Shown: positions 17,798 through 27,626 of the stretch, in pieces | How positions within the stretch are numbered: position 1 is the first letter of the stretch | Layout: every line of letters starts with the position of its first letter | DNA from: Nostoc sp. NIES-3756 | Lineage (GTDB): Bacteria; Cyanobacteriota; Cyanobacteriia; Cyanobacteriales; Nostocaceae | Length of the DNA: 64,000 nt | Reading direction: 5' to 3' | Assembly (NCBI RefSeq): GCF_001548375.1 | Contig: NZ_AP017295.1 | Coordinates: 5,665,001 to 5,729,000 of the forward strand | Position numbers and translations under genes: made by a program | The notes under the pieces: model-generated | Databases searched by the model: none | The model's input: the letters and a program-made list of their open reading frames with translations, nothing else | What the model was told of the DNA's origin: nothing

Positions 17798-18388
17798 ATG
17801 ATTGCCGCCTCGAATCAACTACTTTGGTCTATGATTGGCTTACTCCTAACAATAGGTGGTACGTTCTTAGAAGCCTATGGCATTACCTTACCTTGGAATT
17901 GGAGTCAAAACGGAATTAAAACTTTTTCTTTAGGTGTCAGCTATCAAGTTGGTGCAGTGCTTTTAGTAGGTTGTTTAGGGGGCAAAAATGCTGGTGCGCT
18001 CTCACAAATTGCCTATTTAGTCATGGGTTTGACTCTGCACCCAGTTTTTTCTGATGGTGGCGGTAATATCGGTTATGTGAAAGCATCACAGTTTGGCTAT
18101 CTGTTAGGCTTCATTCCTGGCGCTTGGATTTGTGGTTTGTTAGCCTTCAAAGCTAGACCAAAAATAGAAACTCTCACATTTAGTTGTATATGTGGCTTAA
18201 TCAGCGTCCACCTATGCGGCATTACATATTTACTGATTAGGTCTTTTTTTAATTGGCAAGGTACAGACGGCATATCCTTGATGCAATCCCTACTCATATA
18301 CTCTTGGTGGGCAATTCCTGGACAATTAGCTGTAGTATGTGCTGTGTCTGTAGTAGCATATGTGTTGCGACAATTAATGTTTTATTAG
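17798..18388 (+). CDS. bioY: Biotin transporter BioY
   Basis: The 196-aa membrane protein has about six helices and the BioY signatures: GVSYQVGAVLLVGCLGGKNAGALSQIAYLVMGL and FSDGGGNIGYVKASQFGYLLGFIPGAWICG. BioY is the biotin-binding S component of an ECF transporter or acts alone. No bioM/bioN genes are nearby, so it either shares an ECF module encoded elsewhere or works by itself. It is followed by a 133-bp heptamer-repeat tract and then lspA. Confidence 0.9.
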   Translation: MIAASNQLLWSMIGLLLTIGGTFLEAYGITLPWNWSQNGIKTFSLGVSYQVGAVLLVGCLGGKNAGALSQIAYLVMGLTLHPVFSDGGGNIGYVKASQFGYLLGFIPGAWICGLLAFKARPKIETLTFSCICGLISVHLCGITYLLIRSFFNWQGTDGISLMQSLLIYSWWAIPGQLAVVCAVSVVAYVLRQLMFY

Positions 18389-18528
18389 TCATTGGTCATT
18401 AGTCCATAGTCATTAGTCCATAGTCATTAGTCCATAGTCATTAGTTGAAATTTAAGCTTTGACTGTGGACTGTGAACTGTTGACTGTTGACCGTTGACTG
18501 TGGACTAATGACCAATGACCAATGACTA
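18388..18528. repeat. GTCCATA/GTCATTA and ATGACCA heptamer array running into lspA
   Basis: Tandem GTCATTA-GTCCATA units are followed by GACTGTT- and ATGACCA-type units. The last unit, ATGACTA, contains the annotated lspA start codon (18522). Confidence 0.85.
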
Positions 18529-19013
18529 AACCTACCATGCGTTTCAAAAATCGCCTTTTCTGGATAGCTGCTTTTATTGCTTTTTTTGTAGATCAACTAA
18601 CCAAATACTGGGTAGTGCAAACTTTTAGTTTAGGAGAGACACTACCACTGCTACCGGGGGTATTTCACTTTACCTATGTCACAAATACAGGTGCAGCTTT
18701 TAGTCTGTTTAGTGGCAAGGTAGAATGGCTACGCTGGTTGTCTTTAGGCGTAAGTCTCTTATTAATCGGGTTGGCATTATTTGGCCCCATTTTACATCGC
18801 TGGGATCAACTGGGATACGGTTTGATTCTTGGTGGCGCTATGGGTAACGGAATTGATCGGTTTGCTTTGGGATATGTAGTTGATTTCCTAGATTTTCGAT
18901 TGATTAACTTTGCTGTTTTTAATATGGCTGATTCATTCATCAGTATTGGTATTGTTTGCTTACTAATTGCTTCCTTACAAAAACCGCCTACTCCTAATAT
19001 CAGGTCTAGATAA
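18522..19013 (+). CDS. lspA: Lipoprotein signal peptidase (signal peptidase II)
   Basis: The 163-aa protein with four transmembrane helices has both catalytic aspartates in context: GGAMGNGIDR and VVDFLDFRLINFAVFNMADSFI, plus the conserved NTGAAFSLF. It cleaves the signal peptide of lipid-modified prolipoproteins such as PstS. The start at 18522 lies in a heptamer repeat; the second Met (18537, MRFKNRLFW) is an equally plausible start. A strong terminator begins right after the stop. Confidence 0.95.
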   Translation: MTKPTMRFKNRLFWIAAFIAFFVDQLTKYWVVQTFSLGETLPLLPGVFHFTYVTNTGAAFSLFSGKVEWLRWLSLGVSLLLIGLALFGPILHRWDQLGYGLILGGAMGNGIDRFALGYVVDFLDFRLINFAVFNMADSFISIGIVCLLIASLQKPPTPNIRSR

Positions 19014-19049
19014 AGAAAAAGGCTGGGGAAGTTACCCTAGCCTTTTTCT
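19014..19049 (+). terminator. Rho-independent terminator of lspA
   Basis: AGAAAAAGGCTgGGG pairs with CCCtAGCCTTTTTCT around a 6-nt loop. It starts directly after the stop codon. Confidence 0.9.
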
Positions 19050-19111
19050 CTTGTATGTTGTTGTTATGAGACTTTTATCAAAGTTTTCTAGTAACAGCAA
19101 CAGATGAAACT

Positions 19112-19843
19112 CTAATTACCAGTGGTAGGAGTTTTTAAGACACCAGAATTAGGAACTTCAGCAGGCGTATTGCTACTTGGTTGTGGGGTTGAGCTACCAG
19201 AATTATCTAATTTTGGTTTTGTGATTTGCGGATTGCTATCAGGTGCAGTCAGGTTATTGCTACCAGGCGCTGGTGTGGTTGCTGGTTGTTTGGTAGGTGC
19301 GGTCAGGTTATTGCTACTAGGCGCTGGTGTGGTTTCTGGTTGTTCGGTAGGTGCAGTCAGGTTGTTGCTACCAGGCGCTGGTGTGGTTGCTGGAGTTTCG
19401 CTAGGTGCAGTCAGATTATTGCTACCAGGCGCTGGTGTGGTTTCTGGAGTTTCGCTAGGTGCGGGTAGAGTATTATCTGGTGCTGGTGTGGTGATTTCTG
19501 GGTTATTTCCAGGTGCAGGGGTTGTAGTATCTGCGGCGGGAGTTGTAGTTTCTGGAGTAACTGTTGTAGATGGGGTAGTGCTTTCAGTAGGCTGAGTTTC
19601 TACAGTGGTATTGCTAGAACCACCAGATGTATTGGCGTTATTGCCTGAGCAACGGGAATTAAGAGGGAAACGCTCACACAGAATCTTAAATCCTTCTGGT
19701 GATAGCTGGACTTCCGTTGGTGAACTACTGGATGAGTCGCTGGCTTGGGCAATTTGGGATTTACTAGATTGAGCAACAGCAATATTACTTGTAAGAGCTA
19801 AAGTCAAAGCTGTACCAATCAAAGTCAGAGATTTTCCCTTCAT
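19112..19843 (-). CDS. Secreted Pro/Thr-rich repeat protein
   Basis: The 243-aa protein has a signal peptide (ALTLALTSNIAVAQ) and a short domain with two cysteines (FKILCERFPLNSRCSGN). Then comes a long low-complexity region with four 18-aa repeats of the form TTPAPGSNNLTAPxExPx. Such regions usually act as extended cell-envelope linkers or stalks. No enzymatic domain is visible. The repeat units are 54 bp at DNA level and could expand or contract by slippage. Confidence 0.7.
   Translation of the reverse strand: MKGKSLTLIGTALTLALTSNIAVAQSSKSQIAQASDSSSSSPTEVQLSPEGFKILCERFPLNSRCSGNNANTSGGSSNTTVETQPTESTTPSTTVTPETTTPAADTTTPAPGNNPEITTPAPDNTLPAPSETPETTPAPGSNNLTAPSETPATTPAPGSNNLTAPTEQPETTPAPSSNNLTAPTKQPATTPAPGSNNLTAPDSNPQITKPKLDNSGSSTPQPSSNTPAEVPNSGVLKTPTTGN
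19242..19457 (-). repeat. 54-bp coding tandem repeat, four units
   Basis: Unit starts at 19242, 19296, 19350 and 19404 are exactly 54 bp apart, with a diverged fifth unit at 19458. The period is a multiple of three, so copy-number change keeps the frame. Confidence 0.85.
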
Positions 19844-20420
19844 TCTGAACTTAACCTCAACGGAAACGGAACACTTCGCACCATTAAACCAAATAATTGA
19901 ATTTTAGAAAATATTCATTTAGGAAGATGTTCGGCGTTATGATTTGGTGAATAGCTATGCTGAAGCGGTAAAATTTAGATTAGTAATTTATGCTTAAGAG
20001 GTTCTTAAAGTTACAAATATAAAAATGTTAAATATTGTGTTGTAGCCTTTAAGATTTAGGCGAAATAAGCATTACCAATTAGCTATCAAATATTTTTTCT
20101 GTATATAGAAAGTAATTATGTTAACCGAGTGAATGTACGGTCTAGATATAATGTGGAGGTAAGATTAAATCGTGCATAATCCCGTATGGCTAAATTACTT
20201 TTTGCTTAAGAGTAAAATAGTGATGACAGACCAATGTTGAGATTGGTATGCGCCTGCATCTGGACTAATAAAAAACTCCAGCCGTAAAAAGGATAGAGTT
20301 TTGTCAGTGGTCTGTGGTTAGTAGTTAGTGACAGATATTATGTAAAAATCACTCACAACTGACTATAGACAAATAGCAACTAACACGCACTCGCGTAATC
20401 AATTGTGATATAAATAGCCG
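19844..20420. other. 577-bp divergent intergenic region
   Basis: No convincing gene. Near the right end, ACCAAT/ATTGGT (about 20231-20250) and AAAACTC/GAGTTTT (about 20272-20302) could form two hairpins. A TATAAT lies at 20147-20152. An unannotated small RNA is possible but unproven. Confidence 0.45.
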
Positions 20421-22691
20421 ATGAACTCCCCCCAACCTCCCCAAAAGCCACAAACGTTACTTGGTAAAGTGACTCAAGCAGTCAATACAATTCAAGCTAA
20501 GGTTGATTTTTCCAAGTTAGCGCTCAAGCCTAACGCTAAAGTGCCGGAACTCTGGGTGCAGGATGCGGGGGCGGATAAAGCTGAGGTGTATCCGCTACTG
20601 GGCGATCGCTATATTCTCGGTCGCAGTTCCAAATCCAGTGATATAGTTGTCCGTAACCCGGTAGTTAGCCAAATTCACCTGTCATTATCACGAGATTCTA
20701 GCCAGCGTACCCCAGTTTTCATTATCAAGGATGAAAACTCTACTAATGGCATCTATCGCGGTAAACGACGAGTTAACACCTTAGAACTGCGTCACGGCGA
20801 TATTCTCACCTTGGGGCCGCCAGAATTAGCAGCTTCTGTGCGCCTACAATACGTTGATCCACCACCTTGGTATGTGAAAACTGCCACTTGGGCAGGCTAT
20901 GGTGTTGGTGGTGTCAGTGCCTTATTAGCATTAGTTATCGGTGTAGAATGGCTAAAATTTACTGTTAAACCCTTACCTACAGCCAGTCGCGCTCCGGTAG
21001 TAGTTTATGCCCGTGATGGGAGTACACCCTTACGTGAGCCTCGCACAGTCTCTCACGTAGATATGAAGCGTCTAGATGACTTTGGCCCTTACTTACCAAA
21101 GGCAGTAGTAGCTTCTGAAGATAGCCGATATAATTGGCACTTTGGGGTAGACCCTCTAGGCATCTTGCGGGCTGTGTTAATTAATACTCGCAGTGGTGAT
21201 GTGCAACAGGGAGCTAGTACTATCACCCAACAAGTCGCCCGGAGTTTGTTTCGTGAGTATGTGGGTAGACAGGACTCCTTGGGGCGGAAATTGCGCGAGG
21301 CGATCGTTTCTCTAAAGTTAGAAGCCTTTTACAGCAAAGATGATATTTTGCTGATGTATTTAAACAGGGTATTTTTGGGTGGAGATACCTCTGGCTTTGA
21401 AGATGCAGCACAGTATTATTTTGATAAGCCAGCCAAGCAATTAACTCTGGCAGAAGCAGCCACTCTAGTAGGCATTTTACCTGCTCCCAATGCCTTTGAT
21501 TTCTGTGGAAGCGGGCCGAATAAATTAGAAGCCGCCGACTACCGCAACCGTGTGATTAAGCGAATGTTGGAAATGGGTCAGGTTACGCCAGAAGAAGCGA
21601 ACCGAGCCAGAAGATCCACCGTGCAAGTTAGCCCCAAGGTTTGTGAACAACAAGCCAAGACAATTGCCCCCTATTTTTATAACTATGTTTTCCAAGAGTT
21701 GGAATCAATTTTAGGGGAAGGTGCGGCGAGAGAGGGTAATTACATCATTGAAACCCAACTTGACCCAACCATGCAGGCACAAGCGGAAACATCTTTGCGA
21801 AATTCAGTTAGCACGGCTGGTTCAACTTTTGGCTTTTCCCAAGGGGCAATGGTTACGCTGGATACCAGAACAGGTAGTATTTTGGCAATGGTAGGTGGGA
21901 CTGATTATAAAACCAGTCAGTTTAATCGGGCTGTACAAGCCCAAAGACAACCAGGTTCTACCTTTAAAATTTTTGCCTATACCCAGGCTCTATTGCAGGG
22001 GATACCAGCATCAAGAACGTATTCTTGCGCCCCTTTATCTTGGCAAGGATTTACTTACAGGCCTTGCCGTTCTGGGGCTAATGGGAGTTTTGATATTGCC
22101 ACAGGATTAGCTTTATCAGAAAACCCCATTGCTCTTAGAGTAGCCAGAGAAGTTGGGCTAGATAAGGTAGTATCAATGGCGCAGCGCTTGGGGATAAAGT
22201 CTCAACTTGACCCAGTACCGGGTTTAGTTTTGGGTCAAAGTGTAGTCAATGTATTGGAAATGACAGGGGCTTTTGCCGCAATTGGTAATCGTGGCGTGTG
22301 GAATCCTCCTCATGCCATTAATCGGATTTTAGATAGTAGTGATTGTAGCGATCGCAATGATTTAAAAACCTGTCGTGTCATCTATTCTTTTGATAACGAC
22401 CGTGAAGCTAATAAAAGAGTTTTACCACAACCCGTAGCTGACCAGATGACTGATTTAATGCAGGGCGTAATTACCAGAGGTACAGGACGCAGTGCAGCCA
22501 TTGGCTTAGGGGAAGCCGGGAAAACAGGTACAACCGATAAAAACGTTGATTTATGGTTTATTGGTTTTATTCCCAACCGCAGGTTAGCTACTGGTATTTG
22601 GCTAGGAAACGACAACAACACCCCCACCTCTGGTAGCAGCGCCCAAGCCGCGCAGTTGTGGGGAAATTATATGCGCAGAATTACGAGGTAA
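20421..22691 (+). CDS. Class A penicillin-binding protein with N-terminal FHA domain
   Basis: The 756-aa protein starts with an FHA domain at about 57-145 (ILGRSSKSSD, STNG), which binds phosphothreonine. A transmembrane helix follows (about 157-178). Then comes a glycosyltransferase-51 domain with catalytic Glu in EDSRYNWHFG (233-242) and QGASTITQQ. The transpeptidase has SxxK at 513-516, SEN at 566-568 and KTG at 701-703. It builds and cross-links peptidoglycan; the FHA domain suggests control by Ser/Thr phosphorylation. This fusion is known in cyanobacteria. It is the only gene on its strand here. Confidence 0.92.
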   Translation: MNSPQPPQKPQTLLGKVTQAVNTIQAKVDFSKLALKPNAKVPELWVQDAGADKAEVYPLLGDRYILGRSSKSSDIVVRNPVVSQIHLSLSRDSSQRTPVFIIKDENSTNGIYRGKRRVNTLELRHGDILTLGPPELAASVRLQYVDPPPWYVKTATWAGYGVGGVSALLALVIGVEWLKFTVKPLPTASRAPVVVYARDGSTPLREPRTVSHVDMKRLDDFGPYLPKAVVASEDSRYNWHFGVDPLGILRAVLINTRSGDVQQGASTITQQVARSLFREYVGRQDSLGRKLREAIVSLKLEAFYSKDDILLMYLNRVFLGGDTSGFEDAAQYYFDKPAKQLTLAEAATLVGILPAPNAFDFCGSGPNKLEAADYRNRVIKRMLEMGQVTPEEANRARRSTVQVSPKVCEQQAKTIAPYFYNYVFQELESILGEGAAREGNYIIETQLDPTMQAQAETSLRNSVSTAGSTFGFSQGAMVTLDTRTGSILAMVGGTDYKTSQFNRAVQAQRQPGSTFKIFAYTQALLQGIPASRTYSCAPLSWQGFTYRPCRSGANGSFDIATGLALSENPIALRVAREVGLDKVVSMAQRLGIKSQLDPVPGLVLGQSVVNVLEMTGAFAAIGNRGVWNPPHAINRILDSSDCSDRNDLKTCRVIYSFDNDREANKRVLPQPVADQMTDLMQGVITRGTGRSAAIGLGEAGKTGTTDKNVDLWFIGFIPNRRLATGIWLGNDNNTPTSGSSAQAAQLWGNYMRRITR

Positions 22692-22695
22692 TTTT

Positions 22696-22730
22696 TAATT
22701 CGTAATTCGTAATTCGTAATTCGTAATTGA
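22696..22730. repeat. ATTCGTA heptamer array
   Basis: Four AATTCGT units lie directly after the PBP gene. The same array recurs at 30537-30560 and 45570-45600. Confidence 0.85.
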
Positions 22731-22851
22731 TGAGGTAGTGTAGCTTTGGAAATCCACTACCTCTTATACAGAAAGCAACACTCCCAAAGGTAATTCATAA
22801 TTACAAATTACGTAGGCGCAAGCCTTGTCGCAGACTATTAGTAACTACGAA

Positions 22852-24324
22852 TTATCTATATCCCTGCCAAGGAGTTACTTCTAACTTACCACTGGGTTGA
22901 AATACTACCTGGAAGTGGGCTAGAGGTTCTTTGCTGTTAGGTGCGGCTGAGTTGGAACCATAAACCGCTTGAAACATCTGGGGTAAGGGTGTTTCCCGGA
23001 AATTGTCAAAGGCTACTTGATTTAGAGGTTCATAGTCAGCAATTGTACCGTCTTTGTTGACGGCGACGCGGTACTTCAAATCTTTATTAAAGGTGGGAGT
23101 ACCAGCCCAATTTTGCCGGACTGCATTGTAAAGCTTTTGGTTTAAACCTTTGATAGTGTTAGTATCGGTGATTTTTGCACCAATTACTTCTGGTGTTCTT
23201 ACATATCCCCGCCAAGGGCTAACTTCTAATACACCATTGTTAGTAAAGACTACTTTAAATTGAGCGATGGGTTCATTAGCACTAGGACGACGACCAGCAA
23301 TATTGTAAAGGAGGTTAGGCAGAGGTGTTGATTCAATGCCTTCATTGGCTCCTTGATTGACTGCTTTGTAACCCACAATTGCGCCATCCGCCGCGACACC
23401 AACACGATAAATCAAATTCTGCTTGATTGCAGAGCGATTATTCCAAGCCGGCTCGATTTGGTTCCAAACTTGCCGATTTAAAGCCCGTAGCTGGGAAGGA
23501 TCGGTGATTTCGGGAACTGTATTTAACAGTGCTTCTAAATCTTGAACTGTAGGTTGGGTAGTGGCGGCTGGTGTGGCCGTCGGGGTAGCCTCTGCTATGG
23601 GTGCGGATGTGGTGCTAGGGGTAGCTTCTGGTGTAGGTGTGGCTGCGGTTGCTGATGCAGGGGTAGGATTAGTTGTGGGAGTGGCGGAATTACTTTGCTC
23701 CTGTGGCTTTGGTTCGGGTACACGTATCTGTGGAGCAGGAACAAGGCTAAAGGCGATCGCCGCTACAGCTAAACTAGAAACACCAATAGTTGCTGGTACT
23801 GCTTGTTTGAGGATAGCTTGACTAGCGCCACCATAACGTCTAGTAACTGGTTGTAATTCTAGTGATAACTCTGGTAAGGTTTGGGTATCGGCAAAAAACT
23901 GATCTACAGCTTCTACTAAATCAAACAACTGTACTGTATTTAAGTCTACTTCTATCGGTTGATTATTATAGTTAGCGTTTGTATTAAATTCTTCTGGTGC
24001 ATTCTCGGAATGTACGATTAATTTATGAAGATTACTGTCAATTTTTTGAATTTCAACTATTTCTGAATCTTGATTGTGTGCTTGGGGATTCGGCACACTA
24101 CTCAAAAATTCTTGAGCATACCCACTAACTGCTCTAACTAAGCTTTCAAAAAATCCTCGCCCCCCAGCCAAAGGTTGATTATGTCCAGATATATAACATT
24201 CGGCGTTGACTAAAATTGACAATTCAGGACGCAGTTCTTGAAAACCTGCGCCTCTAGCCGCATCACTTAATCCTTCTAAGAGTAACGTACAATTAGGTAA
24301 ACTATACTTTCGTTGAATGTTCAT
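22852..24324 (-). CDS. DUF4335 domain-containing protein
   Basis: The 490-aa protein begins NIQRKYSLPNCTLLLEGLSD, the DUF4335 N-terminus. A hydrophobic segment at about 178-197 (TIGVSSLAVAAIAFSLV) follows, then a Pro/Thr/Ala-rich linker. The C-terminus holds two similar domains, each ending in a GKLEVTPWQGYR / GVLEVSPWRGYV motif. It looks like a single-pass membrane protein with an extracytoplasmic duplicated module. The ATGA overlap with the upstream DUF3038 gene implies translational coupling. Function unknown. Confidence 0.8.
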   Translation of the reverse strand: MNIQRKYSLPNCTLLLEGLSDAARGAGFQELRPELSILVNAECYISGHNQPLAGGRGFFESLVRAVSGYAQEFLSSVPNPQAHNQDSEIVEIQKIDSNLHKLIVHSENAPEEFNTNANYNNQPIEVDLNTVQLFDLVEAVDQFFADTQTLPELSLELQPVTRRYGGASQAILKQAVPATIGVSSLAVAAIAFSLVPAPQIRVPEPKPQEQSNSATPTTNPTPASATAATPTPEATPSTTSAPIAEATPTATPAATTQPTVQDLEALLNTVPEITDPSQLRALNRQVWNQIEPAWNNRSAIKQNLIYRVGVAADGAIVGYKAVNQGANEGIESTPLPNLLYNIAGRRPSANEPIAQFKVVFTNNGVLEVSPWRGYVRTPEVIGAKITDTNTIKGLNQKLYNAVRQNWAGTPTFNKDLKYRVAVNKDGTIADYEPLNQVAFDNFRETPLPQMFQAVYGSNSAAPNSKEPLAHFQVVFQPSGKLEVTPWQGYR

Positions 24325-24947
24325 TCCACTTCACCGTCAAATAGACTGATCCAAAATCGCTGCATCCCAGCAGTACCAGTACAAAATAGTAATTGTCCTA
24401 ACAGATTTATTGCTAGTTCGTCTAATTTTTCATCAGAATTTAATGCTAATGCCCCAAAACGCCGGGCATTCATTCTACTCTTAAAATGCGCTCTAAATCT
24501 TTCTAAATAATTAGATAGGCGTAAATTCTGTTCTAAGGGAATTTGCTTATCATTGAGTTGTTGACAAATCATCAACATTTGGCGAATAACTACCGTTAAA
24601 CGCCGCGCAATGTAACAAGCAATAACGACTAAAGCCTTTGCTTCCATAATGCTTAAAGGGCGGCGAATATGCGCTCGGCGAATTGGGTTGGAGGAACGCA
24701 TCCGCCACAAATTTACCCGGTCTTTGACAATTCCCTTTAAATCCAATTCTTGTGCAAACGCCAATATCGCTTCAGAACCACCCAGTTCTAATGCTTCAAT
24801 TGCCAATAAAATTAAATCAATTTGCAACCTGGTTCTAGCCGGACATCCCTGTCCAGCGATCGCGGGGTCTGGTAAAGTGTCCAAAATCATCGGCAATGAT
24901 GGGGGTGTTGGACTATTAAACGGCGTTAAGCTAGCAGAAGCATTCAT
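24321..24947 (-). CDS. DUF3038 domain-containing protein
   Basis: The start is placed at 24947 (MNASASLTPFNS), giving 208 aa; the frame is open to 25025. The conserved block LDLILLAIEALELGGSE-like followed by DRVNLWRMRSSNP and LSIMEAKALVVIACYIARRL identifies the cyanobacterial DUF3038 family. It is helical and without a signal peptide. It overlaps the DUF4335 gene by 4 bp; the pair is a common cyanobacterial two-gene unit, so the products probably work together. Function unknown. Confidence 0.8.
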   Translation of the reverse strand: MNASASLTPFNSPTPPSLPMILDTLPDPAIAGQGCPARTRLQIDLILLAIEALELGGSEAILAFAQELDLKGIVKDRVNLWRMRSSNPIRRAHIRRPLSIMEAKALVVIACYIARRLTVVIRQMLMICQQLNDKQIPLEQNLRLSNYLERFRAHFKSRMNARRFGALALNSDEKLDELAINLLGQLLFCTGTAGMQRFWISLFDGEVE

Positions 24948-25452
24948 TACTCTAAAATACCTTGTGCAGTTCCAATAAACTAGTACCGCTTCGCGGAGTT
25001 GATAATTTAAAACTTGTCTTCCCAAACCCCGAAAGATTTTGAGTCAAACAACAAGATTAAACGGGTGGCAGTAGCCGAGTTATTTGATATATACATTACT
25101 TAACTTGTTTTATTCAGAAATTGACTTATTAAGTATAGATGTGTTTTTAAAGCATAAATAATTTTACTCTCCTGCTTTACGAGTATAAATCCACCTATAA
25201 GCTTGATGTAGATTCTCCGTATCGTCAATGGATCAGGAGACAGTAGCCTTAATCCCAAGCGTATGACATTATAGTGTACGATTTTTCAGGTGTAAGGGGC
25301 GGGGAACGGAAGATAGGGGAGATGAGGAAGTAGGGAGAGATGGGGGAGTAAGGATAGAACTATATAGTTACTGTGTCTCCCTCATCCCCCTCATCCCCCT
25401 CATCCCCCTCATCTCCCTCATCTCCCCCATCTGTAATACCCAATCCCAACAT
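24948..25452. other. Divergent intergenic region with CTCCCTCATC repeats
   Basis: About 500 bp without a gene. The right part (25313-25432) is a GGGGAGATGAGG-type stretch followed by CCCCTCAT / CTCCCTCAT tandem repeats that end 20 bp before apt. Confidence 0.65.
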
Positions 25453-25971
25453 ATGGATCTAAAATCTCTCATTCGTGACATCCCTGATTTTCCTAAGCCC
25501 GGAATTTTATTTCGAGATATCACTACTCTACTGCGCGATCGCCAAGGATTGCGATATACTATTGACTTATTTGCCGATAAATGCTCAGAAGCTAATTTCC
25601 AGATAGATTACGTTCTTGGTATGGAGTCAAGGGGGTTTATTTTTGGCACTCCCCTAGCTTATAAATTGGGTGCTGGTTTTATTCCTGTACGCAAAAAAGG
25701 TAAGTTACCAGCAGCAGTCCACTCAGTTGAATACGAATTAGAGTACGGCACTGACTGTTTAGAACTACATCAAGATGCTTTAAATCAAGACAGCAGAGTT
25801 TTAATTGTAGACGATTTAATTGCCACAGGTGGCACAGCCAGCGCCACAGCTAAGTTAGTACAGCAAATTGGCTGTGAATTAGTAGGATTTGGGTTTATTA
25901 TCGAGCTACGGGATTTACAGGGGCGAAAACTTCTGCCTGATGTACCTATTATTTCCTTAGTGGAGTATTAA
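25453..25971 (+). CDS. apt: Adenine phosphoribosyltransferase
   Basis: The 172-aa protein matches Apt throughout: [29 protein letters not shown], the [10 protein letters not shown] loop and the PRPP-binding motif [16 protein letters not shown]. It converts adenine and PRPP to AMP, salvaging adenine produced by MtnP. It is cytoplasmic and of normal length. The pyrimidine-repeat leader leaves no clear Shine-Dalgarno sequence. Confidence 0.95.
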   Translation: MDLKSLIRDIPDFPKPGILFRDITTLLRDRQGLRYTIDLFADKCSEANFQIDYVLGMESRGFIFGTPLAYKLGAGFIPVRKKGKLPAAVHSVEYELEYGTDCLELHQDALNQDSRVLIVDDLIATGGTASATAKLVQQIGCELVGFGFIIELRDLQGRKLLPDVPIISLVEY

Positions 25972-26037
25972 TTATTAGTCCAGAGTCAATAGTCCATAGT
26001 CCACAGTTTTATTATTGGCTATTGACCACAAAATTAT

Positions 26038-27132
26038 ATGAACCGCTTAAAAGTGTTTATAGGGATTATTAATTTTGAATTGGAGCGAAGCGACGTGACA
26101 TCTACAAAAATTAACTGGGAAAATAGTTGGGATTGGCTGATTCGGCTTGTCACCAGCGAAACATTTATTTACATAGTTAAGAGGATCTTACAAGCGCTGT
26201 TGACGTTGTTTTTAGCTTCGGCGCTGTCATTCTTTATTATGAAGTTGTCTCCTGGGGATTATATAGATACATTACGGCAAAATCCGAAAATTTCACCAGA
26301 ACGTATTGAAGAACTAAAAAGACAGTTTGGTTTAGATAAATCCTGGGTGGAACAGTATTGGCTGTGGCTGTGGCGTATTCTCACCAAAGGAGATTTCGGC
26401 ACTAGTTTTGTTTACCAACGCTCAGTATCGTCCTTATTGTGGGAGCGAATCCCCGCAACATTAATACTAGCGATCGCTTCTTTAATTATGACATGGGCGA
26501 TCGCTATTCCCTTGGGTATCGTGGCGGCTGTCAAACAAAACCGAGCCACCGACCGAATTTTGCAAGTGATTAGCTATACAGGGCAAGGATTTCCCAGCTT
26601 TATCACCGTATTAGTTTTACTAGTATTTGCTCAAGTCACCTCACCTTTATTTCCAGTAGGGGGAATGACAAGCATTGATCACGCCGATTTATCTTGGTTC
26701 GGTAAAATTATTGATGTCATCTGGCACATGATTTTACCCACCATCGCCTTGAGTATCACTAGTTTTGCTGGGTTACAACGCATCACTCGGGGCGAATTAC
26801 TAGACGTACTGCGACAAGATTACATCCAAACAGCACGCGCCAAAGGACTTCCAGAAAATAAAGTCATTTACGTTCATGCGCTACGCAACGCCATAAACCC
26901 CTTGATTACCCTGTTAGGCTTTGAGCTAGCAGGCTTATTAGGTGGTGCATTTATCGCCGAACAATTCTTCAACTGGCCAGGTTTAGGCAGATTAACCTTA
27001 CAAGCTGTAATTGCCAAAGACCAATATTTAGTTATGGCCAGTCTAGTCATGAGTGCCGTTTTATTAAACGTAGGTAACTTACTAGCTGATCTATTACTCA
27101 AAGTAGTCGATCCACGTATCCGGTTGGAGTAA
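26038..27132 (+). CDS. ABC transporter permease, DppB/OppB type
   Basis: The 364-aa protein has a hydrophilic N-terminal extension of about 45 residues that may be partly untranslated, since the core begins near FIYIVKRILQALLTLFLAS. Typical DppB features are KLSPGDYID, RIEELKRQFGLDKSW, and the EAA loop LDVLRQDYIQTARAKGLPENKVIYVHALRNAINPLI. It would form half of a peptide or nickel importer channel in the inner membrane. No DppA, C, D or F gene is adjacent, so its partners must be encoded elsewhere. Confidence 0.88.
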   Translation: MNRLKVFIGIINFELERSDVTSTKINWENSWDWLIRLVTSETFIYIVKRILQALLTLFLASALSFFIMKLSPGDYIDTLRQNPKISPERIEELKRQFGLDKSWVEQYWLWLWRILTKGDFGTSFVYQRSVSSLLWERIPATLILAIASLIMTWAIAIPLGIVAAVKQNRATDRILQVISYTGQGFPSFITVLVLLVFAQVTSPLFPVGGMTSIDHADLSWFGKIIDVIWHMILPTIALSITSFAGLQRITRGELLDVLRQDYIQTARAKGLPENKVIYVHALRNAINPLITLLGFELAGLLGGAFIAEQFFNWPGLGRLTLQAVIAKDQYLVMASLVMSAVLLNVGNLLADLLLKVVDPRIRLE

Positions 27133-27254
<122 letters not shown>

Positions 27255-27536
27255 ATGCTCTCCGAAATTCATTACCTAATACGTTCAAAAGCTGATGGTC
27301 GTTATCTGACTGCTCGTCCTAGTGAGGAGGCATCAGGTTATTTGCTGTTGTTTCGAGAAAATTTTGATGCTTTAAGCTATCTCAATACCCATGCAGCAGA
27401 TTTAGCAAACCGTTTTACTATTGAATCTATTCCGGGTACACAGTTGGGAAGCTTGCTTAAACGCTGGGGTTTTACAGGTGTTGCAGTTGTTAGTGATCCT
27501 TTATTACCTAAAGTCGAGTTTCTACAACACAGCTAG
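27255..27536 (+). CDS. Conserved small protein, function unknown
   Basis: This 93-aa soluble protein begins MLSEIHYLIRSKADGRYLTARP and ends in a hydrophobic region (WGFTGVAVVSDPLLPKVEFL). The composition is that of an ordinary folded protein, and similar short proteins occur in other cyanobacteria as far as I recall. No catalytic motif is visible. It sits between repeat arrays and is probably transcribed with or near the ExbB-like gene 85 bp downstream. Confidence 0.6.
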   Translation: MLSEIHYLIRSKADGRYLTARPSEEASGYLLLFRENFDALSYLNTHAADLANRFTIESIPGTQLGSLLKRWGFTGVAVVSDPLLPKVEFLQHS

Positions 27537-27569
27537 GTAATTTAAAACTGACTATCGATGCACTGTTGA

Positions 27570-27626
27570 CTATTAACTATGGACTATGGACTAATGACTA
27601 ATGACTAATGACTAATGACTAATGAC
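27570..27626. repeat. GGACTAT/ATGACTA heptamer array running into a start codon
   Basis: Five or more ATGACTA units end at 27622; the last ATGACTA supplies the start codon and second codon of the downstream gene. Confidence 0.85.

Noticed and set aside
19226..19595. Long plus-strand frames opposite the Pro/Thr-rich repeat protein
   Set aside because: They are mirror frames of the 54-bp repeats; the minus-strand frame has the signal peptide and sensible start.
20155..20228. GGAGGT followed by GTG and a short frame upstream of the PBP gene
   Set aside because: The frame has only about 18 codons and the nearby TATAAT would place the transcript start inside the supposed ribosome-binding site.
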